Positions 26,357-34,338 of a stretch of DNA of 64,000 nt are shown piece by piece. The DNA comes from Sphingomonas echinoides ATCC 14820 (GTDB lineage Bacteria; Pseudomonadota; Alphaproteobacteria; Sphingomonadales; Sphingomonadaceae). Position 1 is the first letter of the stretch, and every line of letters begins with the position of its first letter. A model generated the notes under the pieces. The model had not been told where the DNA came from, did not search any database, and saw only the letters and a program-made list of their open reading frames with translations. Location of the stretch: NCBI RefSeq assembly GCF_000241465.1, contig NZ_JH584235.1, positions 480,305 through 544,304 of the forward strand, read 5' to 3'. Position numbers and translations under genes: made by a program.

Positions 26357-26871
26357 CAGCCGTTCGCCGGGGTTTCTTCAGCGGTCGCCTCGGCGACGGC
26401 TTCGGCTTCCGGGGTCGGGGTTTCGGTTGCGGCTTCTACCTCAGCGGCCATGACAGCTTCGGCTTCGGCGGCGGCTGCAGCGGCCTTGGCCTCTTCCTCA
26501 GCGGCGGCAGCAGCGACCTTGGCGGCCTCGGCATCGTCCAGCTTCTTCTGGCGCTCTTCCAGACGCTCGGTCGCCTTTTCGCCGGGCTTGCCCTTGTTCG
26601 GGTTGTTGCGGGCTGCACGCTCGCGCACGCCGGTGACGTCGAGGAAACGGGCAACGCGGTCGGTCGGCTGCGCGCCGACGCCCAGCCAATAGTTTGCACG
26701 CTCGGTGTCGAGCACGATGCGCTTCTCGTCATCCTTGGCGAGCAGCGGGTTGTAGGTGCCGATCTTCTCGATGAACTTGCCGTCGCGCGGGTTGCGCGCA
26801 TCGGCAACGACGATGCGATAATAAGGGCGCTTCTTGGAACCACCGCGGGAGAGACGAATGCTGACTGCCAT
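26356..26871 (-). CDS. rpsP: 30S ribosomal protein S16 with long C-terminal extension
   Basis: 171 residues. The first 85 or so are a normal bS16 ([20 protein letters not shown], then [20 protein letters not shown]). The remainder is an Ala/Glu/Lys-rich extension (repeated [20 protein letters not shown] runs) roughly doubling the protein. C-terminal extensions of S16 occur in alphaproteobacteria, but this one is long; it is probably helical and solvent-exposed. First gene after ffh in the operon, 41 bases downstream. Confidence 0.96.
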   Translation of the reverse strand: MAVSIRLSRGGSKKRPYYRIVVADARNPRDGKFIEKIGTYNPLLAKDDEKRIVLDTERANYWLGVGAQPTDRVARFLDVTGVRERAARNNPNKGKPGEKATERLEERQKKLDDAEAAKVAAAAAEEEAKAAAAAAEAEAVMAAEVEAATETPTPEAEAVAEATAEETPANG

Positions 26872-26912
26872 TTTCTATACCTTCTTCTTTTAATACGTTG
26901 ATTGGGTTGAAC

Positions 26913-28394
26913 TTATTTCTTCTTGAGCAAATTCTCGAAGCCGGGAGGAAGCTTGGTCTGACCACCGCCGAGACCAGGAAGACCACCGCCGCCGCCACTG
27001 AGCATCTTGGCCGGATCGATCCCGCCGCCCAGCGCGCCGCCAAGGCCACCAAGCCCCCCGCCACCGCCGAACATCTTGGCCATGCCGGCCAAGCCACCCA
27101 TCTTTTTGATCTTCTTCATGGCATTCGCCATTTCCTGATGCATCTTGATGAGCTTGTTGACGTCCTGCACCGTGGTGCCGGACCCCTTGGCGATGCGGAT
27201 CTTGCGCTTGGCGTTGAGCAATTCGGGCTTGCGGCGTTCCTTCGGCGTCATCGAGGTGATGATCGCGTCCATCCGCACCAGCACCTTTTCGCCGCCGACC
27301 TGGTCGACTTGCGCCTGTGCCTTCTTCATGCCGGGGATCATGCCCGCCAGCGCGCCGATGCCGCCCATACGCTGCATCTGCGCAAGCTGCGCGCGCAGAT
27401 CGTCCATGTCGAACAGGCCCTTGGCGAGCTTGGCCGCCATCTTCTCGGCATCTTCGACCTGGATCGCCTCGGCCGCGCGCTCGACCAGGCCGACCACGTC
27501 GCCCATGCCGAGGATGCGCCCGGCAACGCGCTTGGGATCAAACGCTTCGAGCGCATCGAGCTTTTCGCCCATGCCGGCGAACTTGATCGGCTTGCCGGTG
27601 ACCGCGCGCATCGACAGTGCCGCACCGCCGCGCGCATCGCCGTCCATGCGAGTCAGCACGACACCGGTCAGCGCAACCTGATCGGAGAAATTCTTGGCGA
27701 CGTTGACCGCATCCTGACCGGTCAGCGCATCGACGACGAGCAGGATCTCGGTCGGCTTGGTCACCTCGGCGACCGCGCGCATTTCGTCCATCAGCGCCTG
27801 ATCGACGTGCAGGCGACCGGCGGTATCGAGCATCAGGACATCATAGCCCTGCAGCTTCGCCGCCTGCAGTGCGCGCCGTGCGATATCGACCGGCTGCTGC
27901 CCGGCGACGATCGGCAGGGTCGCAACCTCGGCCTGCGTGCCGAGCACCGCCAACTGCTCCTGCGCATTCGGGCGATTAACGTCGAGCGACGCCATCAACA
28001 CCTTCTTGCCCTGCTTCTTGGCGAGGCGCAGCGCGATCTTCGCCGTCGTCGTGGTCTTGCCCGAGCCTTGCAGACCGACCATCATCACGATCGCAGGCGG
28101 CGTCACGTCGAGTTCGAGATCCGACGCTTCGGACCCGAGCATTTCGACCAGCGCGTCGTTGACGATCTTGACGACTTGCTGCCCCGGCGTGACCGAACGC
28201 AGCACGTTCTGGCCGACCGCCTGTTCGGTCACCTTGTCGACAAAGTCACGCGCCACCGGCAGCGCGACGTCGGCTTCGAGCAACGCCACGCGCACTTCGC
28301 GCATCGCCGCGCGCACGTCGGCATCGGTCAGCGCACCGCGCCCCCGCAACCGATCGAACACACCGCCAAGACGGTCGCTCAGGCTCTCGAACAT
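26913..28394 (-). CDS. ffh: Signal recognition particle protein Ffh (SRP54)
   Basis: 493 residues. It binds signal peptides on ribosome nascent chains and, with 4.5S RNA and FtsY, delivers them to the membrane. N domain helices, then the G domain with P-loop GLQGSGKTTT (about 109-118), DTAGR and TRMDGDARGG, and a Met-rich M domain (MIPGMKKA...GTTVQDVNKLIKMHQEMANA). The C-terminus has an unusual Gly-rich linker (GGGGGLGGLGGALGGG) before KLPPGFENLLKKK. Both partners are in this window: FtsY at 31670-32596 and the RNA at about 58.2 kb. Confidence 0.98.
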   Translation of the reverse strand: MFESLSDRLGGVFDRLRGRGALTDADVRAAMREVRVALLEADVALPVARDFVDKVTEQAVGQNVLRSVTPGQQVVKIVNDALVEMLGSEASDLELDVTPPAIVMMVGLQGSGKTTTTAKIALRLAKKQGKKVLMASLDVNRPNAQEQLAVLGTQAEVATLPIVAGQQPVDIARRALQAAKLQGYDVLMLDTAGRLHVDQALMDEMRAVAEVTKPTEILLVVDALTGQDAVNVAKNFSDQVALTGVVLTRMDGDARGGAALSMRAVTGKPIKFAGMGEKLDALEAFDPKRVAGRILGMGDVVGLVERAAEAIQVEDAEKMAAKLAKGLFDMDDLRAQLAQMQRMGGIGALAGMIPGMKKAQAQVDQVGGEKVLVRMDAIITSMTPKERRKPELLNAKRKIRIAKGSGTTVQDVNKLIKMHQEMANAMKKIKKMGGLAGMAKMFGGGGGLGGLGGALGGGIDPAKMLSGGGGGLPGLGGGQTKLPPGFENLLKKK

Positions 28395-28442
28395 CCGAAA
28401 AAACCCTTCTCAAAAGTCGCTTTTGGCCAGTAACGCAAAGAA

Positions 28443-28490
28443 CGCCGGCGGACGAAACCTCGTCGGCCGGCGTAGCCCCGTGGGGCAGCC
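28443..28490 (-). other. Hairpin-rich leader upstream of ffh
   Basis: The 194-base gap between ffh and the divergent GGDEF-EAL gene contains a 13-bp inverted repeat with one mismatch (CGCCGGCGGACGA/TCGTCGGCCGGCG, 28443-28455/28460-28472) and a neighbouring GCCCCGTGGGGC palindrome. On the minus strand the larger hairpin is followed by TTCTTT about 50 bases before the ffh start, so it could act as an attenuator or leader structure of the ffh operon. Confidence 0.4.
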
Positions 28491-28588
28491 TTCACGCACC
28501 TGAACAGGAGCGATCGAGCGTGCCTCTACCACAACACAAGCAATTGCGCAACCATCCGGCTTAACACGATCTACACGGCTGGCGTGGG

Positions 28589-30268
28589 ATGGACACCAAC
28601 CGGGAAAGCGTTGGGGCGAAAGACAGCATGATGGCCGAGTCGAGGATTGGCGAAACGATCGAGCAAGGCACGCGCGCGCCCGCCGAACGCCGCGATATCC
28701 TGAACGGCGCAATCACCGTGGCGGCGATCCTGTTGTTCGTCGGCACCGGCAGCGCAGCGCTATCATCGACGATCCAACGCTATTTCAACGATGGCCCCGG
28801 CCCGGACCAAACGCTCGTCATCGCCTTGCTGCTCAACGTCGCGCTAATTCTGTTCGGCTGGCGCCGCCATCGCGAATTGGCCCATGAAGTGCAGATACGG
28901 ACCGCCGCCGAGGAACGCGCACAATTGCTCGCCTCCAAGGATCCGCTGACCGGCTTCCTCAACCGCCGCAGCTTGGCCGAGGAAGGGGCGGCCATGTTCG
29001 TCCGGGCGCAGGCGCGCCATAAGGCGATGGCGTTGCTGATGCTCGACCTCGACCATTTCAAGACCGTCAACGACATGCACGGCCACGCAACCGGCGATGC
29101 CCTGTTGCAGCAAGTCGCCGTGCAAATTGCCGAAGCGATGCCAAGCGTCGCGCTGACCGCGCGCTTCGGGGGCGACGAATTCGCCTGCGCCTTCCTGTTC
29201 GACCCCACCGACCCGTCCACCGTCGAGCGCATCGCCGAGAAGCTCGTCAGCCGTCTGGCGCAGCCATTTCAAGCGGGCGGGTTGCAGCTGCACATCTCGG
29301 TATCGGTCGGCATTGCGCGTTCGGACTTCGATTGCACCAGCATCGATGCGCTGATGCGCGCTGCCGATATCGCGATGTATTCGGCCAAAAATTCCGGCCG
29401 CAACCGCTTCGCCTGGTTCGACCAGTCGATGGAGCGCGAACTCCAGGTCCGCAACGATCTGGAAGTAGGCCTGCGCAGCGCCATTCCGCGTGCCGAAATC
29501 GTACCCTATTTCGAGCAGCAGATTCACCTCGCCACCGGGCGGCTGAGCGGCTTCGAAGTGCTGGCGCGGTGGGACCATCCGACGCGCGGGCTGATCGGCC
29601 CGGACGCCTTTATCCCGATCGCCGAGGAAACCGGCATGATCGCCGATCTGTCGCTGTCGGTGATGCGCCAGGCCTTCCTCGCCGCCAAGGACTGGGACGC
29701 CAGCCTGTCGCTATCGGTGAACATCTCGCCGTGGCAGTTGAAGGATGCCTGGCTCGCCCAGAAGATCATCAAGGTGCTGACCGAGACCGGTTTCCCAGCA
29801 AGTCGGCTGGAAATCGAGATTACCGAGACCTCCCTGTTCCACAATCTCGCGCTCGCGCAATCGATCGTCGGGAGTCTCAAGAATCAGGGCGTGCGCCTCG
29901 CGCTCGATGATTTCGGCACCGGTTATTCGTCGCTCGCGCATTTGCGCGCGCTGCCCTTCGATCAGATCAAGATCGACAAGAGCTTCATCATGTCGATCAA
30001 CGAAAATAGCGAGAGCGCGGCGATCGTCACCGCGATCACGCGGCTGGGCGAGAGCCTCAACTTGCCGATCACTGCCGAGGGCATTGAGGATGCGAGCATC
30101 GAGGAACGGTTGCGCGCGCTCGGCTGCGCCAAGGGACAGGGGTATTTTTACGGCCGTCCGACCAGCATCGCCGTTACCCGGCGGCTGTTGGCCGAGCGGC
30201 GGCTGTTGCAGGTGGTGACGGCCGATCCGGCCTTCCAACCCGCAGAGGAACACCGCCGGGCGAGCTGA
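28589..30268 (+). CDS. Membrane GGDEF-EAL protein (cyclic di-GMP turnover)
   Basis: 559 residues. Two membrane helices (about 41-60 and 76-92) precede a GGDEF domain whose signature is intact (GGDEF 194-198); no RxxD inhibitory site is visible five residues before it. The EAL domain carries EVL at 323-325 in place of EAL, then DDFGTGYSSLAHL and the Glu-rich ENSESAAIV, so phosphodiesterase residues appear present. Balance of synthesis versus breakdown of c-di-GMP cannot be told from sequence. ATG 28589 is the first start; ATG 28628, behind GGGGCGAAAG, is also plausible and would shorten the N-terminus by 13 residues. Divergent from ffh. Confidence 0.92.
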   Translation: MDTNRESVGAKDSMMAESRIGETIEQGTRAPAERRDILNGAITVAAILLFVGTGSAALSSTIQRYFNDGPGPDQTLVIALLLNVALILFGWRRHRELAHEVQIRTAAEERAQLLASKDPLTGFLNRRSLAEEGAAMFVRAQARHKAMALLMLDLDHFKTVNDMHGHATGDALLQQVAVQIAEAMPSVALTARFGGDEFACAFLFDPTDPSTVERIAEKLVSRLAQPFQAGGLQLHISVSVGIARSDFDCTSIDALMRAADIAMYSAKNSGRNRFAWFDQSMERELQVRNDLEVGLRSAIPRAEIVPYFEQQIHLATGRLSGFEVLARWDHPTRGLIGPDAFIPIAEETGMIADLSLSVMRQAFLAAKDWDASLSLSVNISPWQLKDAWLAQKIIKVLTETGFPASRLEIEITETSLFHNLALAQSIVGSLKNQGVRLALDDFGTGYSSLAHLRALPFDQIKIDKSFIMSINENSESAAIVTAITRLGESLNLPITAEGIEDASIEERLRALGCAKGQGYFYGRPTSIAVTRRLLAERRLLQVVTADPAFQPAEEHRRAS

Positions 30269-30335
30269 CGTCGTCACCATCGTCGGGCGGGGCAGTGCAT
30301 GGACTTCGCCCGCATCCGCTCCTAGATCGCCCGCA

Positions 30336-31673
30336 ATGCCCGATCCCCAGATCATCAGCCTCGGCTGCCGCCTGAACATCGCCGAGAGCGAAGCGATCCG
30401 CGCGCTTACTGAGGGGCGGGATATGGTCGTCATCAACAGTTGCGCGGTCACCAACACCGCCGTCGCCGAAACGCGCAAGGCCATCCGCCGCGCCCGCGCC
30501 GACCGGCCCGGTGCCGAGATCGTCGTCACTGGGTGCGCGGCGCAAATCGACCCCGCAGCCTTTGCTGCGATGGCCGAGGTTGACCGTGTACTCGGCAATA
30601 CCGAAAAACTTTCGGGCGACGCCTGGGCCGCGCCCGATCGCGTGCTGGTCGGCGATATCGCGATGGTTCGCGAAACCGCCCCCCACCTCGCCCCCGCGTT
30701 CAGCGCGCACGCCCGCGCCTTTGTCGAGGTGCAGAATGGCTGCGACCATCGCTGCACCTTCTGCGTCATCCCGCAGGGGCGCGGCAACAGCCGCTCGGTC
30801 CCCGCCGGGGCGGCGATCGATCGCATCGCCGCACTGGTCGCAGCGGGCCACCGCGAAGTGGTGCTGACCGGGGTCGATCTCACCAGTTATGGCCCCGATC
30901 TGCCCGGTGCGCCAACGCTCGGACAATTGGTCGAACGCATCCTGCACCATGTTCCCGCGCTCGAACGGTTGCGGCTGTCGTCGCTCGACGGGATCGAGAT
31001 CGACGATCGGCTGTTCGCGCTGCTGACGCAGGAAAAGCGGATGATGCCGCATGTCCACCTCTCGCTTCAGGCGGGCAACGACCTGATCCTCAAGCGGATG
31101 AAGCGCCGCCATGACCGCGCACAGAGCGTTGCGCTGGTCGAACGGCTCAAGACCGCGCGGCCTGACATTGCGATCGGGGCCGATCTGATCGCGGGCTTCC
31201 CGACCGAGGATGATGCGATGGCCGCCGACACGCTGGCGCTGATCGACGATTGCGACGTGGTCCACGCGCACATCTTCCCCTATTCCGAACGCAGCGGCAC
31301 CCCCGCCGCGCGCATGCCCGCTGTGCCGGTGCCGGTCCGCAAGGCCCGCGCAACGCGGCTGCGCGAGGCGGGTGCACGGCGCAAGGCAGCGTGGCTGCAG
31401 ACCTTGATCGGCACGAAGCAAGACGTACTGGTCGAACGGCCCGGCGATCGCGGGCATACGCCCGGCTTTGCCGAGGTGCTCTTCCCCCTGCCCCCCGTTC
31501 GCCCTGAGCCGGTCGAAGGGCGCGCTTCACAACAGCCTCCGTTCTCCGCAGAGAGCGGTGCTTCGACAAGCTCAGCACGATCGGTGGAGGGGGCAGCACG
31601 AGTGCCGGGAAGTATATCCACCATCCATATCCTCGCCACCGACGGCAAAACCCTCACCGGAATCCCCGCATGA
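30336..31673 (+). CDS. mtaB: tRNA t6A37 methylthiotransferase MtaB, with a repeat element inserted in frame
   Basis: 445 residues. A radical-SAM methylthiotransferase adding a methylthio group to t6A37 of tRNAs. The N-terminal cluster cysteines are Cys11, Cys36 and Cys67 (SLGCRLN, INSCAVT, VVTGCAA); the radical-SAM motif is CDHRCTFC (136-143). The C-terminal TRAM domain is interrupted at about residues 388-416 by PVRPEPVEG...ASTSSARSVEG, the translation of a palindromic sphingomonad repeat (31497-31584), before strand VPGSISTIHILATDGKTLTG resumes. The frame stays open. The stop overlaps ftsY (ATGA). Confidence 0.95.
   Translation: MPDPQIISLGCRLNIAESEAIRALTEGRDMVVINSCAVTNTAVAETRKAIRRARADRPGAEIVVTGCAAQIDPAAFAAMAEVDRVLGNTEKLSGDAWAAPDRVLVGDIAMVRETAPHLAPAFSAHARAFVEVQNGCDHRCTFCVIPQGRGNSRSVPAGAAIDRIAALVAAGHREVVLTGVDLTSYGPDLPGAPTLGQLVERILHHVPALERLRLSSLDGIEIDDRLFALLTQEKRMMPHVHLSLQAGNDLILKRMKRRHDRAQSVALVERLKTARPDIAIGADLIAGFPTEDDAMAADTLALIDDCDVVHAHIFPYSERSGTPAARMPAVPVPVRKARATRLREAGARRKAAWLQTLIGTKQDVLVERPGDRGHTPGFAEVLFPLPPVRPEPVEGRASQQPPFSAESGASTSSARSVEGAARVPGSISTIHILATDGKTLTGIPA
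31497..31584. repeat. Palindromic repeat element inside mtaB (family GTTCGxxCTGAGC)
   Basis: Left arm GTTCGCCCTGAGCCGGTCGA, right arm CTTCGACAAGCTCAGCACGA, separated by about 40 bases. The same arm pair occurs at 33260-33349 in intergenic DNA. Its length and phase keep the mtaB frame open. Confidence 0.85.
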
Positions 31674-32596
31674 CATCCTGGCACGAAAAACTCCTTGGCG
31701 GGTTCAAACGCACCTCGGATCGGCTGATCGGCAATCTGGCCGGGCTGGGCACCGGCCCGCTCGACAAGGCGACGCTCGACGAGATCGAGGAAGCGCTGAT
31801 CGCCTCCGATCTCGGGCCCGAAACCGCCGCGCGCATTCGCCAGCGCCTGTCCATCGGCACGTTCGAGCGCGGCATGGAGGAGCTCGGCATCCGCCTAGTC
31901 GTCGCCGAGGAAATCGAGAAAGTGCTCGATACCGTTGCGACCCCGCTCGATATCACCGGCTTCCCGCGTCCGCACGTTATCCTCGTCATCGGCGTCAACG
32001 GCTCGGGCAAGACGACGACCATCGCCAAGCTCGCGCATTGGCTGAAGGAACAGGATTATGGCGTCATGCTGGCGGCGGGCGACACCTTCCGTGCCGCCGC
32101 GATCGGCCAGCTCGCCACCTGGGCCGAGCGCGCGGGCGTGCCGATCATCAGCGGCAAGGAAGGCGGCGACGCGGCAGGCATCGTCTATGAAGCGGTCAAG
32201 CAAGCTACCGCCACCGGCATCGACGTGCTGATCGTCGACACTGCGGGCCGCCTGCAGAACAAGCGCGAATTGATGGACGAACTGTCCAAGATCCGCCGCG
32301 TGCTCGGCCGCCTCAACGTCGACTCCCCGCATGACGTGCTGCTCGTGCTGGACGCCACCACCGGGCAGAATGCGCTCAACCAGATCGAGGTGTTCAAGGA
32401 AAGCGCCGGGGTCACTGGCTTGGTCATGACCAAGCTCGACGGCACCGCGCGCGGCGGCATGTTGGTGGCGGCGGCGGAGAAATATGGTCTGCCGATCCAC
32501 GCGATCGGGGTGGGCGAAGGCATGGGCGATCTGCGCCCGTTCGATGCGAATGAAGTTGCGCGGATCATCGCCGGCGTGGAAGGCGTGCGCAAATGA
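31670..32596 (+). CDS. ftsY: Signal recognition particle receptor FtsY
   Basis: 308 residues, the short alphaproteobacterial form without the acidic A domain. NG domain: N-terminal helical bundle, P-loop VIGVNGSGKTTTIAKLA (about 105-121), AAGDTFRAAAIGQL, DTAGRLQNK, and TKLDGTARGGML. It docks the Ffh-RNA complex to the membrane. ATG 31670 overlaps the mtaB stop and its own stop overlaps yciB, so the three genes form a tightly coupled operon. Confidence 0.97.
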   Translation: MTSWHEKLLGGFKRTSDRLIGNLAGLGTGPLDKATLDEIEEALIASDLGPETAARIRQRLSIGTFERGMEELGIRLVVAEEIEKVLDTVATPLDITGFPRPHVILVIGVNGSGKTTTIAKLAHWLKEQDYGVMLAAGDTFRAAAIGQLATWAERAGVPIISGKEGGDAAGIVYEAVKQATATGIDVLIVDTAGRLQNKRELMDELSKIRRVLGRLNVDSPHDVLLVLDATTGQNALNQIEVFKESAGVTGLVMTKLDGTARGGMLVAAAEKYGLPIHAIGVGEGMGDLRPFDANEVARIIAGVEGVRK

Positions 32597-33213
32597 CCAC
32601 CACCCCCACCAAAAAAGCCCCGCTCGGTGCGGGCCAGCGCCTCGCCATCGACATCGGCCCGATCGCGATCTTCTTCCTCGTCAATTTCCTGACGCCCGGG
32701 CTCGACATGGTCAAACTGATCGCCGGCACCGCCGCGTTCATGATCGCGAGCATCGCGGCGATGATCTATTCGCTTATCCGCGCTGGCCGCATCTCGCCGA
32801 TGCTGTGGCTCACCGGCACGCTGGTGCTCGTGTTTGGCGGGCTGACGCTGTATTTCCACAATAAGGATTTCATCCAGATCAAGCCGACCGTCATCTACGC
32901 GATGCTGTCGGCGATCCTGGTGTTCGGGCTGGTGACCGGGCGGCCGCTGCTCAGCCTGTTCCTGGAAGCTGCGTATCCCGGCCTGACCGAAACCGGCTGG
33001 CGCAAGCTGACGATCAACTGGGCGATCTTCTTCGCTTTCCTCGCGGTGCTGAACGAGATCGTCCGGCATGAATTCAGCTACAGCTTCTGGCTCGGTTTCA
33101 AACTGTGGGGCGTCATCCCGCTGACGCTGATTTTTGCGTTTGCGAACGTGCCGATGCTGATGAAGCACGGCTTCAGCATGAACGACGAACCGCCGATTCC
33201 GCCGCAGGAATGA
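32593..33213 (+). CDS. yciB: YciB/septation protein A family membrane protein
   Basis: 206 residues with five to six membrane helices. Landmarks are the N-terminal DIGPIAIFFLVNF, then FIQIKPTVIYAMLSAILVFG and the GWRKLTINWAIFFAFLAVLN stretch characteristic of the intracellular septation A (YciB) family, which affects cell envelope and division. It starts within the ftsY stop (ATGA overlap); the ftsY-yciB pairing is common in alphaproteobacteria. Confidence 0.94.
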   Translation: MTTTPTKKAPLGAGQRLAIDIGPIAIFFLVNFLTPGLDMVKLIAGTAAFMIASIAAMIYSLIRAGRISPMLWLTGTLVLVFGGLTLYFHNKDFIQIKPTVIYAMLSAILVFGLVTGRPLLSLFLEAAYPGLTETGWRKLTINWAIFFAFLAVLNEIVRHEFSYSFWLGFKLWGVIPLTLIFAFANVPMLMKHGFSMNDEPPIPPQE

Positions 33214-33259
33214 TGCGTGCGGCGCGTCGCTTAACCCTGACGGGCTGCGCACTCACCGT

Positions 33260-33349
33260 CCGTTCGGGCTGAGCTTGTCGAAGGCTATGCTCGTCCTGCA
33301 ACGGCGTACCGCGTGGAGCACTGCCCTTCGACAGGCGCAGGGCGAACGG
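33260..33349. repeat. Palindromic intergenic repeat (same family as the mtaB insert)
   Basis: Arms CCGTTCGGGCTGAGCTTGTC and CTTCGACAGGCGCAGGGCGA around a 40-base centre. It lies in the 450-base gap between yciB and the superoxide dismutase gene. The rest of the gap (33350-33510) shows no convincing coding sequence. Confidence 0.85.
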
Positions 33350-33513
33350 AATAAAGAGCCGATTGCAGCAAATCGCGGGGGAGAGCAGGCCCTGCTCGAT
33401 CCCCCGCACGATCGTGTCGCCGATGCCGGTCTTCCCGGCGGCCTACCTCTTCCGTCGTTTTTGTTCTGATGCGGCGCTACGACAGCACCGAGCGGTATAG
33501 CAGGCGCATAAAC

Positions 33514-33541
33514 AAAAAAAAGGCCGGTCTCGCGACCGGCC
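33514..33541 (-). terminator. Rho-independent terminator downstream of sod
   Basis: Perfect hairpin GGCCGGTCTCGCGACCGGCC (33522-33541) followed on the minus strand by eight T (33514-33521). It is 125 bases after the sod stop codon. Confidence 0.9.
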
Positions 33542-33602
33542 GTGAAAGTTTTAGGAGAGGATGCCTGAAAGGCACGCTCTTTGTGCAGTGCAGCAGAGAT
33601 TT

Positions 33603-33650
33603 ACGCAACTGCAATATACGATTTTACGATTGCATATTGCGCAACTGCTC
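33603..33650. repeat. AT-rich repeat cluster in the sod 3' region
   Basis: Direct repeat CGCAACTGC at 33604-33612 and 33640-33648 enclosing an inverted repeat GCAATAT/ATATTGC (33611-33617/33634-33640) and a duplicated TACGATT. It lies between the sod stop and its terminator. The purpose is unknown; it could be an untranslated-region element or a remnant. Confidence 0.45.
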
Positions 33651-33665
33651 TCCGGACGTCCGCCC

Positions 33666-34271
33666 TCAGGCCGCGTCGAACCGCTTGCCCGCTTCGTCCC
33701 AGTTCACGACGTTCCACCACGCCTTCAGATAGCCGGGGCGATCGTTCTTGTAGGTCAGGTAATAAGCGTGTTCCCAAACGTCGTTGGCCAGGATCGGCGT
33801 GCCCTTGTCCTTGGCATCGTCCATCAGCGGATTGTCCTGGTTGGGGGTCGAGACGACCTTCAGCGCGCCGCTCGCATCCTTGATCACCCAGGCCCAGCCC
33901 GAACCGAACTGGCCAGCGCCCTTGCCGTTGAAATCTTCCTTCAGCTTCTCGAGGCCGCCATAGGCTTCGATCGCCTCAGCCAGCGCGCCCGATGGCTGCG
34001 TGGTGCCTGCCGGGGCCATGATCTTCCAGAAAAAATCATGGTTCCAGAACCCGCCACCATTGTTGCGCACCAACGGCGGCAGCGTGGAGATGATGTCGAA
34101 AATCTCCTCGATCGTCTTGCCTTCGAGTTTCGGGTCGGCCGCAACACCCTCGTTCAGCTTCGCGGTATAGGCCGCGTGATGCTTGTCGTGGTGGACGGTC
34201 ATCGTCTCTTTCGAGATCGTCGGCTCCAGCGCGTCATAGGCGTAAGGCAAAGGGGGAAGTTCGAAAGCCAT
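33666..34271 (-). CDS. sod: Superoxide dismutase, Fe/Mn family
   Basis: 201 residues; converts superoxide to oxygen and hydrogen peroxide. Metal ligands: a His in TVHHDKHHAAY, a His in WNHDFFWKIM, and Asp and His in DVWEHAYYL. Residues that tune metal use look Mn-like (Gly-rich NNGGGFWNH instead of the Fe-type Gln, and Gln in STPNQDNPL instead of Ala-Gly), so it may be manganese-dependent or cambialistic although relatives are often labelled Fe. No signal peptide. ATG 34271 follows AAGGAGA. Its neighbour is pspF, in the same direction. Confidence 0.95.
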   Translation of the reverse strand: MAFELPPLPYAYDALEPTISKETMTVHHDKHHAAYTAKLNEGVAADPKLEGKTIEEIFDIISTLPPLVRNNGGGFWNHDFFWKIMAPAGTTQPSGALAEAIEAYGGLEKLKEDFNGKGAGQFGSGWAWVIKDASGALKVVSTPNQDNPLMDDAKDKGTPILANDVWEHAYYLTYKNDRPGYLKAWWNVVNWDEAGKRFDAA

Positions 34272-34338
34272 GGGTCTTCTCCTTGAAAAGCTCGCGAGAC
34301 GCTAACGTCAGGCCCAGCAAATGGGTCCGCGCGGCTCG

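Noticed and set aside
33173..33409. Minus-strand frame containing PFALRLSKG
   Set aside because: This is the translation of the intergenic palindromic repeat, not a gene.
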